40,428 nt of DNA from Fibrobacter sp. (lineage in GTDB: Bacteria > Fibrobacterota > Chitinivibrionia > Chitinivibrionales > Chitinispirillaceae): NCBI GenBank assembly GCA_012728995.1, contig JAAYEB010000200.1, positions 1-40,428 on the forward strand, given 5' to 3'. Every line of letters begins with the position of its first letter. The stretch's first letter is position 1. The notes beneath the pieces are model-generated. The model was not told the origin of the DNA. It saw nothing but the letters and a program-made list of their open reading frames with translations, and did not search any database. Of this stretch, positions 16,035 through 24,477 are shown piece after piece. Both the position numbers and the translations under genes were made by a program.

Positions 16035-16967
16035 ATGGTCAAGGCAATTTATTATACAGTAAAGCCCTGTGTACCGCGTGATTTACAACTGTTTATCAGA
16101 AGAAATATCATACAGTACAAAAGGAAAAAGTGTGTAGACATATGGCCAATTGATAAATCTGCGGGGGAAATACCGCTAAACTGGCAGAGTTGGCCGGAAA
16201 AGAAGAGATTTGCGCTTGTATTAACCCACGATGTAGAAAAAGGTGATGGACAGAACAAATGCATAAACCTGTCCAAAATTGAGGAAGATTATGGATTATG
16301 CTCATCATTCAATTTCGTACCGGAAAGATACACTGTTTCTCCTGTGTTAAGATTGTATCTGGAAAACAGGGGTTTCGAAATAGGTGTCCATGATTTAAAC
16401 CATGATGGTAAGCTTTTCAGTTCAAGAAAAATATTCGAATCAAGAATACCTAAAATCAATCATTACCTGAATGAATGGAAAGCAGTGGGTTTCAGGGCCG
16501 GAGCAATGCATCATAACCTGGATTGGATAGGAAAGCTTGATATTGAATATGACTGTTCAACATTTGATACAGATCCGTTTGAACCACAACCCGATGGAGT
16601 GAAAACAATATTTCCGTTCTGGGTTCAGAACAGGAATGGCGGATTCACTGAACTCCCATATACACTACCGCAGGATTTTACGCTGTTTATCCTTATGAAG
16701 ATGAATGGATGTGAAATATGGAAAAAGAAGCTTGACTGGATTGTGGAAAGAGGTGGTATGGCTTTAATAAACACTCATCCTGATTACATGTATTTCAACA
16801 ATAGCGATTATGGAAAAGAAAGATATAGTGCGCAAATCTATCGGGATCTTCTGGAATATGTTGTTGAAAAGTATAATGGTCAATACTGGAATGCTTTACC
16901 AAGAGAATTGGCTTCATTCGTAAAAAGCATAAATTACGAAAATGTCAGTATTCAGAGAATCGATTAA
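16035..16967 (+). CDS. polysaccharide deacetylase-family protein (NodB-like)
   Basis: This protein of about 310 residues has the deacetylase fold motifs. D66 in LVLTHDVEKG replaces the TFDDG start as the first motif. H119 and H123 in GVHDLNHDG are the likely metal ligands. R154 in GFRAGAMHHN and H248 in INTHPDYM form the later motifs. It most resembles the HDVE-type polysaccharide deacetylase-like proteins found in exopolysaccharide clusters. These are thought to remove acetyl groups from amino sugars in the polymer or its lipid-linked precursor. No signal peptide is seen, so it may act in the cytoplasm. A GTG at 16017 keeps the frame, but the ATG at 16035 has GAGGGA six bases upstream. It lies 41 bases after the DegT gene. 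Confidence 0.75.
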   Translation: MVKAIYYTVKPCVPRDLQLFIRRNIIQYKRKKCVDIWPIDKSAGEIPLNWQSWPEKKRFALVLTHDVEKGDGQNKCINLSKIEEDYGLCSSFNFVPERYTVSPVLRLYLENRGFEIGVHDLNHDGKLFSSRKIFESRIPKINHYLNEWKAVGFRAGAMHHNLDWIGKLDIEYDCSTFDTDPFEPQPDGVKTIFPFWVQNRNGGFTELPYTLPQDFTLFILMKMNGCEIWKKKLDWIVERGGMALINTHPDYMYFNNSDYGKERYSAQIYRDLLEYVVEKYNGQYWNALPRELASFVKSINYENVSIQRID

Positions 16968-16982
16968 AAAGGTAGATTGAAA

Positions 16983-18185
16983 ATGAAAGTATGTATGGTG
17001 GCATATACCTTTTATGAAGGTGATAACCGGGTAAGAAGGTATGCAGAAACATTGGTCAAACGGGGTGACTGTGTTGATGCGATTGTATTGCGTCAGGAAA
17101 GAGCAAAGGAATTACAGAATGTTGCTGGAGTTAATGTATATAAAATACAGCATAGAAATATAAATGAACATCTAAAAATAGAGTACCTGTTAAAGTTAAT
17201 GCTGTTTCTGATCAAATCTTTTTATCATATCACCCGCCTTCATCTGAAAAATAGATATGATTTGATCCATGTTCATTCAGTTCCGGATTTCGAGGTGTTT
17301 GCAGCATTGGCTGCAAAACTGACAGGAGCTAAATTAATCCTGGATATACATGACATCGTACCTGAACTCTTTGCCAGCAAGTTTAATGCAAAAAAGGAAT
17401 CATTGTTTTTCAGGATGCTGTTAATTGCAGAGAAACTATCAATTGGATTCTCGGATCATGTAATAGTTGCAAACCATATATGGTATGAAAGACTGATACA
17501 GAGATCTGTAAAAGAAAGAAAATGTACAGTAGTAATGAATTATCCGGATACAGAAATGTTCAGGAGAACAGAAAAAGGAAATAAAAAATCCGAAAATAAA
17601 TTTGTCATGTTATATCCGGGAACACTAAGTATACACCAGGGACTGGAAACTGCCATTAATGCTGTAGAGCTTGTAAAGGATAAAATTCCGGAAATAGAAT
17701 TTCATATTTACGGAAAAGGTACAGATGAAGAATACTTTTGCGATCTGGTTAAAAATAAAGGTCTCGAAAACAGGATTTACTTTAACCCGATCGTTCCAAT
17801 AGAAAAACTTCCGGAAATAATTTGCAGCGCAGATGTGGGAATCGAGCCCAAAAAAAAGCATTCATTTGGTAATGAGGCTTTCAGTACGAAAATACTGGAA
17901 TTTATGGCAATGGGAATACCGGTTATTGCATCGGATACAATGGTGCATAAGCACTATTTCAATGAAAAGATGGTTAAATTTTTTGAATCAGAAAATGCAA
18001 TTGATCTGGCCGAAAAAATCCTGCTGCTGAAAAAAAATGAAAAAATACGGAAAGCACTGATAATTAATTCATTGAATTTCATGGAAAGAAACAACTGGGA
18101 AAAGAAAAAAACAATATATCTGAACCTGGTTGATAGAATCGTAAAAAATCAAAAAAAATATGGCAATGCTTATTATGGAAAATAA
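16983..18185 (+). CDS. family 4 glycosyltransferase
   Basis: This is a GT-B fold enzyme of about 400 residues. The N-terminal half holds EGDNRVRRYAETL and LIHVHSVPDFEVF. The C-terminal half holds the nucleotide-sugar site: MLYPGTLSIHQGLETAI, the region ADVGIEPKKKHSFGNEAFSTKILEFMAMGIPVIAS with the E-x7-E pattern, and a final helix. It is a retaining transferase that would add one sugar to the growing lipid-linked repeat. A TTG at 16977 keeps the frame; the ATG at 16983 is the better start. Its 3' end overlaps the next gene by about 26 bases, so the two are coupled. Donor and acceptor are unknown. Confidence 0.88.
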   Translation: MKVCMVAYTFYEGDNRVRRYAETLVKRGDCVDAIVLRQERAKELQNVAGVNVYKIQHRNINEHLKIEYLLKLMLFLIKSFYHITRLHLKNRYDLIHVHSVPDFEVFAALAAKLTGAKLILDIHDIVPELFASKFNAKKESLFFRMLLIAEKLSIGFSDHVIVANHIWYERLIQRSVKERKCTVVMNYPDTEMFRRTEKGNKKSENKFVMLYPGTLSIHQGLETAINAVELVKDKIPEIEFHIYGKGTDEEYFCDLVKNKGLENRIYFNPIVPIEKLPEIICSADVGIEPKKKHSFGNEAFSTKILEFMAMGIPVIASDTMVHKHYFNEKMVKFFESENAIDLAEKILLLKKNEKIRKALIINSLNFMERNNWEKKKTIYLNLVDRIVKNQKKYGNAYYGK

Positions 18186-19506
18186 AAACCATAAACACAT
18201 TTCAATAGGAATTCTGGTCCCGATAATCTGGATGATGAGAACGGCATCAAGGGGAATATCTTACTGGTTAAGTCCCGAAACAATGGCAAATGCAGAAATT
18301 GATTATTTACAGGGAAGTCCTCTTGACAGAAACTTTCTGATTATTCTGGAAATTCTTGGCCTGGCTGTACTTTTAAGCAGAAATATAAACTGGATAAAGT
18401 TCATCAAACAAAACAGATATCTGATAATTCTGTATGTTTTCATGGGAATAAGCATAATATGGTCCGATTTTCCCGGTGTTTCAATGAAAAGATGGATCAG
18501 AACAGCTGGTGACCTGATAATGGTTACAATACTTATTACAGAAACAGGATATTCATTTGCTATGCAGAAAATATTCAGGACTTGTGCATATTTTCTTGTT
18601 CCTGTTTCAGTTTACCTGATTAAATACAGAAGAGATCTTGGAGTATCTTATGATAATACTGGCGCGTTTGAAATGTGGATTGGGGTTACTACTCATAAAA
18701 ACAGTTTAGGTCAGCTTGCTGCAATAAGTGCAATGTTTTTAACATGGGCTATTTTGACAAAAATATATGGAAAAAGATGGCTTGATATACCTGTTCTGAT
18801 ATCAGCGCTATGGCTTCTCAATGGATCAAGAACCGCAACAAGCAGAACATCTGTTGGAGTATTTGTTTTCGGAATAATTGTTCTGGGAATATTGCTAATT
18901 GTAAAATCAAATTATAAAGTGATCCAAACTGCACTTCTGGTAGTTGCCGCAGGTTATGTTTTGGGAACACTTTTGTCTCAGCATCTGTTTTCAAGTAACT
19001 TTATTCCTTTCCTGGTTGCTTCAACCGGTGGTGATCCTACATTAACCGGGAGAACATTTTTATGGGATGAACTCATGAAAATGGGATCTGATCAATGGAT
19101 GTACGGATCCGGATTTGGTGCATTCTGGATAGGTAATATAAGCAATAACTTGTGGGAAATATTCAGATGGAATCCAGGCCAGGCACATAATGGATACATT
19201 GATGTTTATCTTGAATTGGGAGCTATTGGATTTATCCTTTTTCTGATATTCCTTGTATCTGTCGTCAAAAATATCCTGATAAATATTTCTCATGATTCAG
19301 ATTATGGGCGCCTGAGAATGGTAATGTTTGCAATGATATTGATTTATAATGTTACGGAAAGCAGCTTCCTAAAGCCAACATCATTTCTGTGGTTTGTAAT
19401 GTTAATGATATCTGTAAAAGCTGCAGAGCATTACCCTGGTGAGGAAACAGAAGCCGATAGAAAATTGAATAAAAAGAAAAGAAAAAACTTTGTACAATCG
19501 GTTTGA
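18160..19506 (+). CDS. O-antigen ligase/polymerase (Wzy/WaaL) family membrane protein
   Basis: This 448-residue protein has about ten hydrophobic segments. Near the middle is a small-residue and Arg/Thr/Ser-rich loop (NGSRTATSRTSVGVFVFG). The large periplasmic loop that follows ends in LTGRTFLWDEL, MYGSGFGAFW and PGQAHNGYIDVYLELGAIGF, the signature of the Wzy_C/O-antigen ligase family. It would polymerise repeats or ligate the finished chain in the inner membrane. The start overlaps the upstream GT4 gene. ATGs at 18160, 18166 and 18175 are in frame and no ribosome binding site chooses between them. No Wzx flippase or Wzz/Wza export gene is present in the window, so those parts must lie elsewhere. 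Confidence 0.85.
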   Translation: MAMLIMENKNHKHISIGILVPIIWMMRTASRGISYWLSPETMANAEIDYLQGSPLDRNFLIILEILGLAVLLSRNINWIKFIKQNRYLIILYVFMGISIIWSDFPGVSMKRWIRTAGDLIMVTILITETGYSFAMQKIFRTCAYFLVPVSVYLIKYRRDLGVSYDNTGAFEMWIGVTTHKNSLGQLAAISAMFLTWAILTKIYGKRWLDIPVLISALWLLNGSRTATSRTSVGVFVFGIIVLGILLIVKSNYKVIQTALLVVAAGYVLGTLLSQHLFSSNFIPFLVASTGGDPTLTGRTFLWDELMKMGSDQWMYGSGFGAFWIGNISNNLWEIFRWNPGQAHNGYIDVYLELGAIGFILFLIFLVSVVKNILINISHDSDYGRLRMVMFAMILIYNVTESSFLKPTSFLWFVMLMISVKAAEHYPGEETEADRKLNKKKRKNFVQSV

Positions 19507-19525
19507 ATGAACTTGTAAGAGGGAA

Positions 19526-20413
19526 ATGGTATCAATGAAATATGTTATTATTACTCCTGCAAGGAATGAAGAAGCTTTTATTGAGAATACAATAAAATCA
19601 GTAATTTTACAAACTGTAAAACCTGTAAGATGGATAATTGTAAGTGACGGTTCGACAGATAATACAGATGGAATAGTAAAGAAATATGAAAACAGATATA
19701 AGTGGATTAAATTAATCAGGATGAATGATCATCCGGACAGGCAGTTCGCAGCTAAAGTACATTGTTTCAATGCAGGATATAAAAAGATAAACTGCTTGAA
19801 CTATGATCTCATAGGAAATCTGGATGCAGATGTTACATTTGATTGTCAGTTTTTTGAATACCTTATAAAAAGATTCAAGGAAATACCGGATTTAGGCGTG
19901 GCAGGTACAACATTTCTTGAAAACGGGAAATTGATTTATGACTATAATCATGCAGACTTTAACCATGTTTCCGGTGCATGTCAGATATTCAGAAAAAAAT
20001 GTTTTGAAAATATCGGCGGTTATATACCTATAAAAGGTGGAGGAATCGACTGGGTTGCTGTCACAACTGCGAGAATGAAAGGCTGGAAAACAAAAACATT
20101 TAATGAAAAAAGTTTCATACATCACAGGGTAATGGGCACTGCAAACAGGGGGTTATTGAAAACCCGTTTCCTGTATGGACAAAAAGATTATTATCTTGGT
20201 GGACATCCCCTCTGGGAAATTTTCAGGGGAATGTATCAAATGGCAAAAAAACCTTATGTTCTGGGAGGCTTAAACCTGATTGCCGGATATTTCTATTCAT
20301 CACTTCTTAGAATTGAACGGCCTGTTTCACCTGAATTGATCTGTTTTCACAGAAAAGAGCAGATGCAGCGATTGAGGAAAATAGTACTGGGAAAAATAAT
20401 GTCGCGTGTCTGA
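19526..20413 (+). CDS. family 2 glycosyltransferase
   Basis: This is a GT-A enzyme of 295 residues, or 292 from the ATG at 19535. The nucleotide-binding IVSDGSTDNTDG, the DxD-like NLDADVTFD and the acceptor-side GGGIDWVAVTTARMKGWKT are clear. The C-terminal stretch has no strong membrane helices. It most likely adds a sugar to the lipid-linked repeat built by this block. AGAGGG at 19518-19523 is very close to the first ATG and 11 bases from the second, so the start is uncertain. It follows the Wzy-like gene by 19 bases and is probably in the same transcript. Confidence 0.85.
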   Translation: MVSMKYVIITPARNEEAFIENTIKSVILQTVKPVRWIIVSDGSTDNTDGIVKKYENRYKWIKLIRMNDHPDRQFAAKVHCFNAGYKKINCLNYDLIGNLDADVTFDCQFFEYLIKRFKEIPDLGVAGTTFLENGKLIYDYNHADFNHVSGACQIFRKKCFENIGGYIPIKGGGIDWVAVTTARMKGWKTKTFNEKSFIHHRVMGTANRGLLKTRFLYGQKDYYLGGHPLWEIFRGMYQMAKKPYVLGGLNLIAGYFYSSLLRIERPVSPELICFHRKEQMQRLRKIVLGKIMSRV

Positions 20414-20593
20414 GAAATAATCATCAGAAACAGAAATGATGTCAGTCAGAACTTGTATATAATCAATAGCCATAAAAATAATTAATTGACAAAAAATTAA
20501 AAACCATGATTCCTGATTCTATGTATCATCCGGAACAGCTTAGAAGTCACGGCGTATCTTTTTAGATCATTTTAAATGGAAGGGGTATTAGAG

Positions 20594-21745
20594 ATGCGAT
20601 ATTATGATATTGAGAACAGTTTATTGAAAGTAGAGAAATGGGTCGAAAATCATGATTATAAAAGTTATGAACCATTTGATGGGCTTACATCTTATCTAAG
20701 ACCAATTACATTTGGAACTGTTATTGGTGAACGTCTTTTGCAGCAATTGGTTAGACAAGCTCCAATAAATCTGCGTCCAGTGTTGGGTGTAAAACCCCTT
20801 GAATCTACAAAAGGACGTGGATATATGGCATGGGGTTATCTGAAAAGGTTCAATGTCATAAAGAGAAAAGAATACATGGATAAAGCAGAAAAATGTCTGG
20901 ACTGGCTTCTCAAAAATAAATCACCGGGATTCGAAAAGCCAAGTTGGGGAAATCATTTCGACTTTACAAGCAGGTCTGGAAAACTGCCAAAAAACGAACC
21001 AATAATTGTATGGACAAGCCTGATTGGGCAAGTGTTCCTTGATGCGTTTGAAAAGACAGGAGATAAAAGAAAGCTCAAAATTGCTGAAAAAATATGTGGG
21101 TGGATACTGGATTTACCCAGAGAATTGACAGACAGAGGTAATTGCATAAGTTATGTCGCCTACACACAGAGCTCCATTCATAATTCAAACATGTTAGGGG
21201 CTGCAATGCTGGCAAGAACTGCCAGATTCAATGGAAACAAAAATCTCAAAAAAGTTGCAAAAGAGGCAATGGAATACAGTTGCTCTCGACAGCTTCAAAA
21301 TGGGGCATGGTATTACGGTGAAAAGGAAAATACGAGATGGATAGATAATTTCCACACGGGTTATAATCTTGATAGTCTGAAATGCTATATAGAAAGTACA
21401 GGCGACAAAACTTATGAAAAACAATTGAAAAGAGGATTCAATTTTTATAAAAAGACATTTTTTGAATCGGATGGAAGACCCAGATATTATGACAAGAGAG
21501 TATATCCTGTTGACATTCAATGTGCATCTCAGGCAATTGATACATTGGCAGAGTTTTCTGATTATGATGATGAAGCGATAGTGTTGGGAAGAAAAGTGGC
21601 AAAATGGACAATTGAGAACATGCAGGATGAAAAGGGCTTTTTTTATTACAGACAATTGCCGGGAATTAAAGCTAAAACGCCCATGCTTCACTGGGGACAG
21701 GCAACAATGTATAAAGCTTTGGCACATCTTCTGGAAAAAATTTAA
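20594..21745 (+). CDS. six-hairpin (alpha/alpha toroid) protein of the polysaccharide block, function unknown
   Basis: This protein of about 383 residues is built of repeated helical pairs with the features of an alpha/alpha-toroid: EYMDKAEKCLDWLLKN, RKLKIAEKICGWIL and KNLKKVAKEAMEY alternate with short loops. Conserved-looking loops include YVAYTQSSIHNSN, WIDNFHTGYNLDSL and RPRYYDKRVYPVD. I remember this family from exopolysaccharide clusters, often misnamed as delta-aminolevulinic acid dehydratase. It resembles six-hairpin glycosidases, polysaccharide lyases and squalene-cyclase-like folds. No signal peptide is visible. GGAAGGGG at 20579-20586 lies seven bases before the ATG at 20594, which is preferred to 20576. 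It may cleave or epimerise the sugar made by the block, but no catalytic residues can be assigned. Confidence 0.7.
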   Translation: MRYYDIENSLLKVEKWVENHDYKSYEPFDGLTSYLRPITFGTVIGERLLQQLVRQAPINLRPVLGVKPLESTKGRGYMAWGYLKRFNVIKRKEYMDKAEKCLDWLLKNKSPGFEKPSWGNHFDFTSRSGKLPKNEPIIVWTSLIGQVFLDAFEKTGDKRKLKIAEKICGWILDLPRELTDRGNCISYVAYTQSSIHNSNMLGAAMLARTARFNGNKNLKKVAKEAMEYSCSRQLQNGAWYYGEKENTRWIDNFHTGYNLDSLKCYIESTGDKTYEKQLKRGFNFYKKTFFESDGRPRYYDKRVYPVDIQCASQAIDTLAEFSDYDDEAIVLGRKVAKWTIENMQDEKGFFYYRQLPGIKAKTPMLHWGQATMYKALAHLLEKI

Positions 21746-22074
21746 TTAAATCTGGTTAAATCAAGGCCGGATTCTGAACAGTTTTGTTTGTTTTTAGATT
21801 TCAGTAAACTAGATAATCGAAAAATTCAACAAAATATACTATTTGGAATCTGGTTCCGAAGAGAAACAACAAGGAATAATGATAACTATGATATGGCGGC
21901 TTAAAACAACTGCTTTGTTTATTAAACTTTAAACAGATTACCCTTTGTATTTGTTCACTGAGATTGCTCTGCTGATAAAATAAATGGTCAGAGCAACATC
22001 GAATTAAACCGGTTTATATAGCTTCAAAGAACATGCTTGCCTGTAAAAGTGTATTCATTCGGATAAACGAAAAG

Positions 22075-22104
22075 TTGCAAACAAAAGGGAAAATAAAATA
22101 TACT
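22075..22104 (+). promoter_or_regulatory. candidate promoter for the beta-helix gene
   Basis: TTGCAA (22075-22080) and TATACT (22099-22104) are spaced by 18 bases. Transcription would begin near 22111, leaving a long leader before the gene at 22356. Confidence 0.4.
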
Positions 22105-22179
22105 TACTATTGTGAAAATTAACATAAGGCAAATTTAATGTTAAACTGGTAAAAAAAATAAAATTAATTGATCATTTGA

Positions 22180-22196
22180 CAAAGTGTGTCACTTTG
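22180..22196 (+). promoter_or_regulatory. palindrome CAAAGTG-tgt-CACTTTG
   Basis: A perfect 7-base inverted repeat with a 3-base centre lies in the leader of the beta-helix gene. It overlaps a TTGACA hexamer (22176-22181) that has no matching -10 hexamer. It could be an operator or a short RNA hairpin. Confidence 0.4.
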
Positions 22197-22198
22197 AG

Positions 22199-22273
22199 GG
22201 TCTGGCCATTGCATGTAAAAATTGCACTGAATAAAAAGAACAGATCCATGAGGGAATGCCAAGGTAAGAGACC
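22199..22273 (+). ncRNA. possible structured 5' leader
   Basis: Three segments on the left, GGTCT (22199-22203), GGCCATT (22204-22210) and CATG (22212-22215), pair in nested order with CATG (22247-22250), AATGCC (22255-22260) and AGACC (22269-22273). One bulge and short internal loops are needed. GGGAGGT follows at once. It matches no riboswitch class I know and has only this one copy in the window. Confidence 0.3.
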
Positions 22274-22355
22274 GGGAGGTGATTATGTAAAAGGTGTTTG
22301 AAGAAAAATCGAAACTGGTTAATTGTTAAATTATGTTTTCACAGGGGGAAATTAG

Positions 22356-23750
22356 ATGAAAATTATTTCTGGTGTTATTCTTTTGTTATTTTATTCATTG
22401 TCACTTGCAAGAGTGATTGATGCGAATAGCGGATCGAGAAACGATATAAACAACGCAATAAATGAGGCACAGACAGGAGATACTGTGATGATTCCTGCCG
22501 GGGATTTCTCATTTAACGGAGATTTAAGTTTCAAGGCTGGAATTACTATTATGGGTGCAGGACAGGATAGAACTATTATTCGAAGAACCGGCAACACGTC
22601 AAACTGGATGATGAGAATAGATGGATCGAATGGAGAGAGAGTAAGAATAACAGGTATGACAATAATCGGAAGAAGTCCGAGTACGTCACCGGGTATACGG
22701 CTTTCTGGTTCATGTAAAGATTTTAGAATTGATCATATTACATTTAAAAAATGTTTCAGCAGAGCTATTGAAGTACATGGTAATGCCAGAGGTGTAATTG
22801 ATCACAATATATTCATAGATAATGAATACACGGCTGTTGTTGTTTACGGGGATGAATCTGCATCTTGGAACAGACCTTTGGCTCTGGGAACAGAACAGGC
22901 TGTTTTTGTAGAAGATAACTACTTTGAACATAAAAATATTCACAATCCAGGTATGGCTCATCACATTGCATCGAATAATGGGTCAAAATATGTATTCAGA
23001 TATAATACAGTTAATGACGGGTATCTTAATGCTCAGGCAATTGATGCGCATGGGAACAAATTCGGTGGTGAAAGAGGCAGCAGAAGTTATGAAATATATA
23101 ATAATAAATTGACAATAGAACACAGGTGGCTTGGAATGTGCATAAGAGGTGGAGACGGAGTCATTTTTGATAATGAAATGACAGGAGACCTGACCAGGCC
23201 GATAGATTTGATGCATGAGGGGAGAAATGGTGACGGTAATTGCAATTATCCATGTGTCGATCAAATAAGAGAACTGTATATGTGGGGAAATACCTATAAC
23301 AGGAGTCCTGCTCCTGTAAATGTAAGGCACACCTCCATAATCAAAGAAAACAGAGATTTTTTTATGCATAGAAAACCGGGTTATGTTCCATTTACATACC
23401 CACATCCATTAACAGAAGAGTCAATTCCAACTTCGGTATTGAATAAGACCGCTGTTAACGGAAATAAAACGCTTGATCTTAAAAGCAGCATTAATGCATC
23501 AAAGATGCATAAAATTGAATACTCAATACCTGAAAATTATTCAAATGTACTCGTACAATTGAATGTTTATAATGCCAGAGGACAGCATGTAAGGACACTG
23601 GTAAATTCTGTATTGAATTCCGGTCAACATGAGATCCTTTGGGATGGATTGAATGATAACAGAGAACCATTGGCAAATGGAATATATACTCTGAAATTAA
23701 ATGCTGCAAAAATGAATAAGTCAAGTTCAATCATGTTGTTCAGAAAATAA
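22356..23750 (+). CDS. secreted right-handed beta-helix protein (pectate-lyase-like) with FlgD-like C-terminal tail
   Basis: This 464-residue protein begins with a clear signal peptide (hydrophobic residues 4-18, cleavage probably near A18). Residues about 25-360 form a parallel beta-helix: GDTVMIPAGDF, ITIMGAGQDRTIIRR, FRIDHITFKKC, GVIDHNIFIDN and YEIYNNKLTIEHR are successive rungs, as in pectate-lyase-like and polysaccharide-modifying enzymes. Residues about 385-464 match the FlgD-like Ig tail (LNVYNARGQHVRTLVN, HEILWDGLNDN, LANGIYTLKL), which in FCB-type bacteria often serves as a type IX-like sorting or anchoring domain. GGGGGAAATTAG precedes the ATG. It follows the polysaccharide genes and could trim, cleave or epimerise the exported polymer. 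Catalytic residues cannot be fixed by eye. Confidence 0.75.
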   Translation: MKIISGVILLLFYSLSLARVIDANSGSRNDINNAINEAQTGDTVMIPAGDFSFNGDLSFKAGITIMGAGQDRTIIRRTGNTSNWMMRIDGSNGERVRITGMTIIGRSPSTSPGIRLSGSCKDFRIDHITFKKCFSRAIEVHGNARGVIDHNIFIDNEYTAVVVYGDESASWNRPLALGTEQAVFVEDNYFEHKNIHNPGMAHHIASNNGSKYVFRYNTVNDGYLNAQAIDAHGNKFGGERGSRSYEIYNNKLTIEHRWLGMCIRGGDGVIFDNEMTGDLTRPIDLMHEGRNGDGNCNYPCVDQIRELYMWGNTYNRSPAPVNVRHTSIIKENRDFFMHRKPGYVPFTYPHPLTEESIPTSVLNKTAVNGNKTLDLKSSINASKMHKIEYSIPENYSNVLVQLNVYNARGQHVRTLVNSVLNSGQHEILWDGLNDNREPLANGIYTLKLNAAKMNKSSSIMLFRK

Positions 23751-24477
23751 AAATCCGGAATAAATTAAATGCCCTCCCGACCCCAATTGATATTCAGGTA
23801 AAACCCTGTATCCTTCGTTGAGGCCTATAAGCTCATGGTTAAACGGATCAACAGGAATTACAAAAAGGGTTGGTCGATATGCAAAAGGTGGGAGGGGCAA
23901 TTTTGAGTAAAGGAATTCATTATATCTGAGTGTGAAATATCCGGATTTATAGTTTACCAATATCCAGTCGGGATCGGGACTCGGAATTCGTGGGTCAGTA
24001 TCGATTTGTTTTTTTCTGTTTCAATGATTCAGATACCGATTCTGGTAACGAATTCCGGCCCCAAAAAAAGCGACGAAATAGAATTCGCAAGTATACAACC
24101 CCTTTCTGCGAAAGTAACGTTCTCGCATGCTTACATTAACCCACTCTATTTAGATTTAATCAACCCCGAATAAATTGCTTACCAGATTCAACGGCGTAAA
24201 ACTTGCTTTAATTGTTAATAGTATCTGAAATGTATGTAAGGATTATTCAATCGGCTAAAAAATATTATAAAAGGTGAGTGTATAATCAGGATTGTTTTCC
24301 GTATAAGCAAAGATATGCACCTAAGTAAAAGATCCTCCATGTAAACAAAACGAATCGTACTTTTCCTGTGATAAAATGGGAATTGGTCGTAAGAATAAGA
24401 TGGAATAAATCTTGGAAGCATGTAGATCCTGGATAACAAAATGAGGATTGATAGAAAAGAAAAAGGCGGGGGAAATA
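23751..24477. other. long non-coding spacer with partial repeat copy
   Basis: No convincing gene is seen. A partial copy of the 11.9-12.2 kb repeat lies at 23957-24065. GC-rich segments near 23770 (CCCTCCCGACCCC) and 23887 (GGTGGGAGGGGC) are roughly complementary, about 115 bases apart. A short minus-strand frame at 23727-23960 overlaps the preceding gene's end and has no start signal. A TATAAT at 24281-24286 lacks a good partner hexamer. Confidence 0.5.
23957..24065 (+). repeat. intergenic repeat, partial copy C
   Basis: The stretch with TCCAGTCGGGATCGGGACTC, GGAATTCGTGGGTCAGTATC and GATTTG aligns in direct orientation with the central part of copy A (TCCAATCGATGTTGGAACTC, GGAATTCCGGGTCGGTATCG). 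The right part continues with ATACCGATTCTGG and a CCCCAAAAAAAG block. Together with copies A and B it brackets the polysaccharide genes 12559-23750. Confidence 0.5.

Larger units (their letters stand above)
21746..22355. other. non-coding spacer with promoter and structured leader
   Basis: No gene is supported in these 610 bases. A candidate promoter (TTGCAA 22075-22080, TATACT 22099-22104, 18 bases apart) would give a 5' leader of about 245 bases for the secreted beta-helix gene. Inside the leader are a perfect palindrome and a nested set of complementary segments (separate entries). Confidence 0.5.

Noticed and set aside
22198-22212. Possible sigma54 (-24/-12) promoter
   Set aside because: GG and GC are ten bases apart, but the rest of the consensus (TGGCAC) is absent.
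23727-23960. 77-codon minus-strand frame
   Set aside because: It overlaps the end of the beta-helix gene, has no start signal, and could be a relic at most; base composition fits the repeat-rich spacer.
24448-24477. Upstream start of the asparagine-synthase-like gene
   Set aside because: The ATG at 24478 has the better ribosome binding site, and the upstream extension also gives no Cys2.
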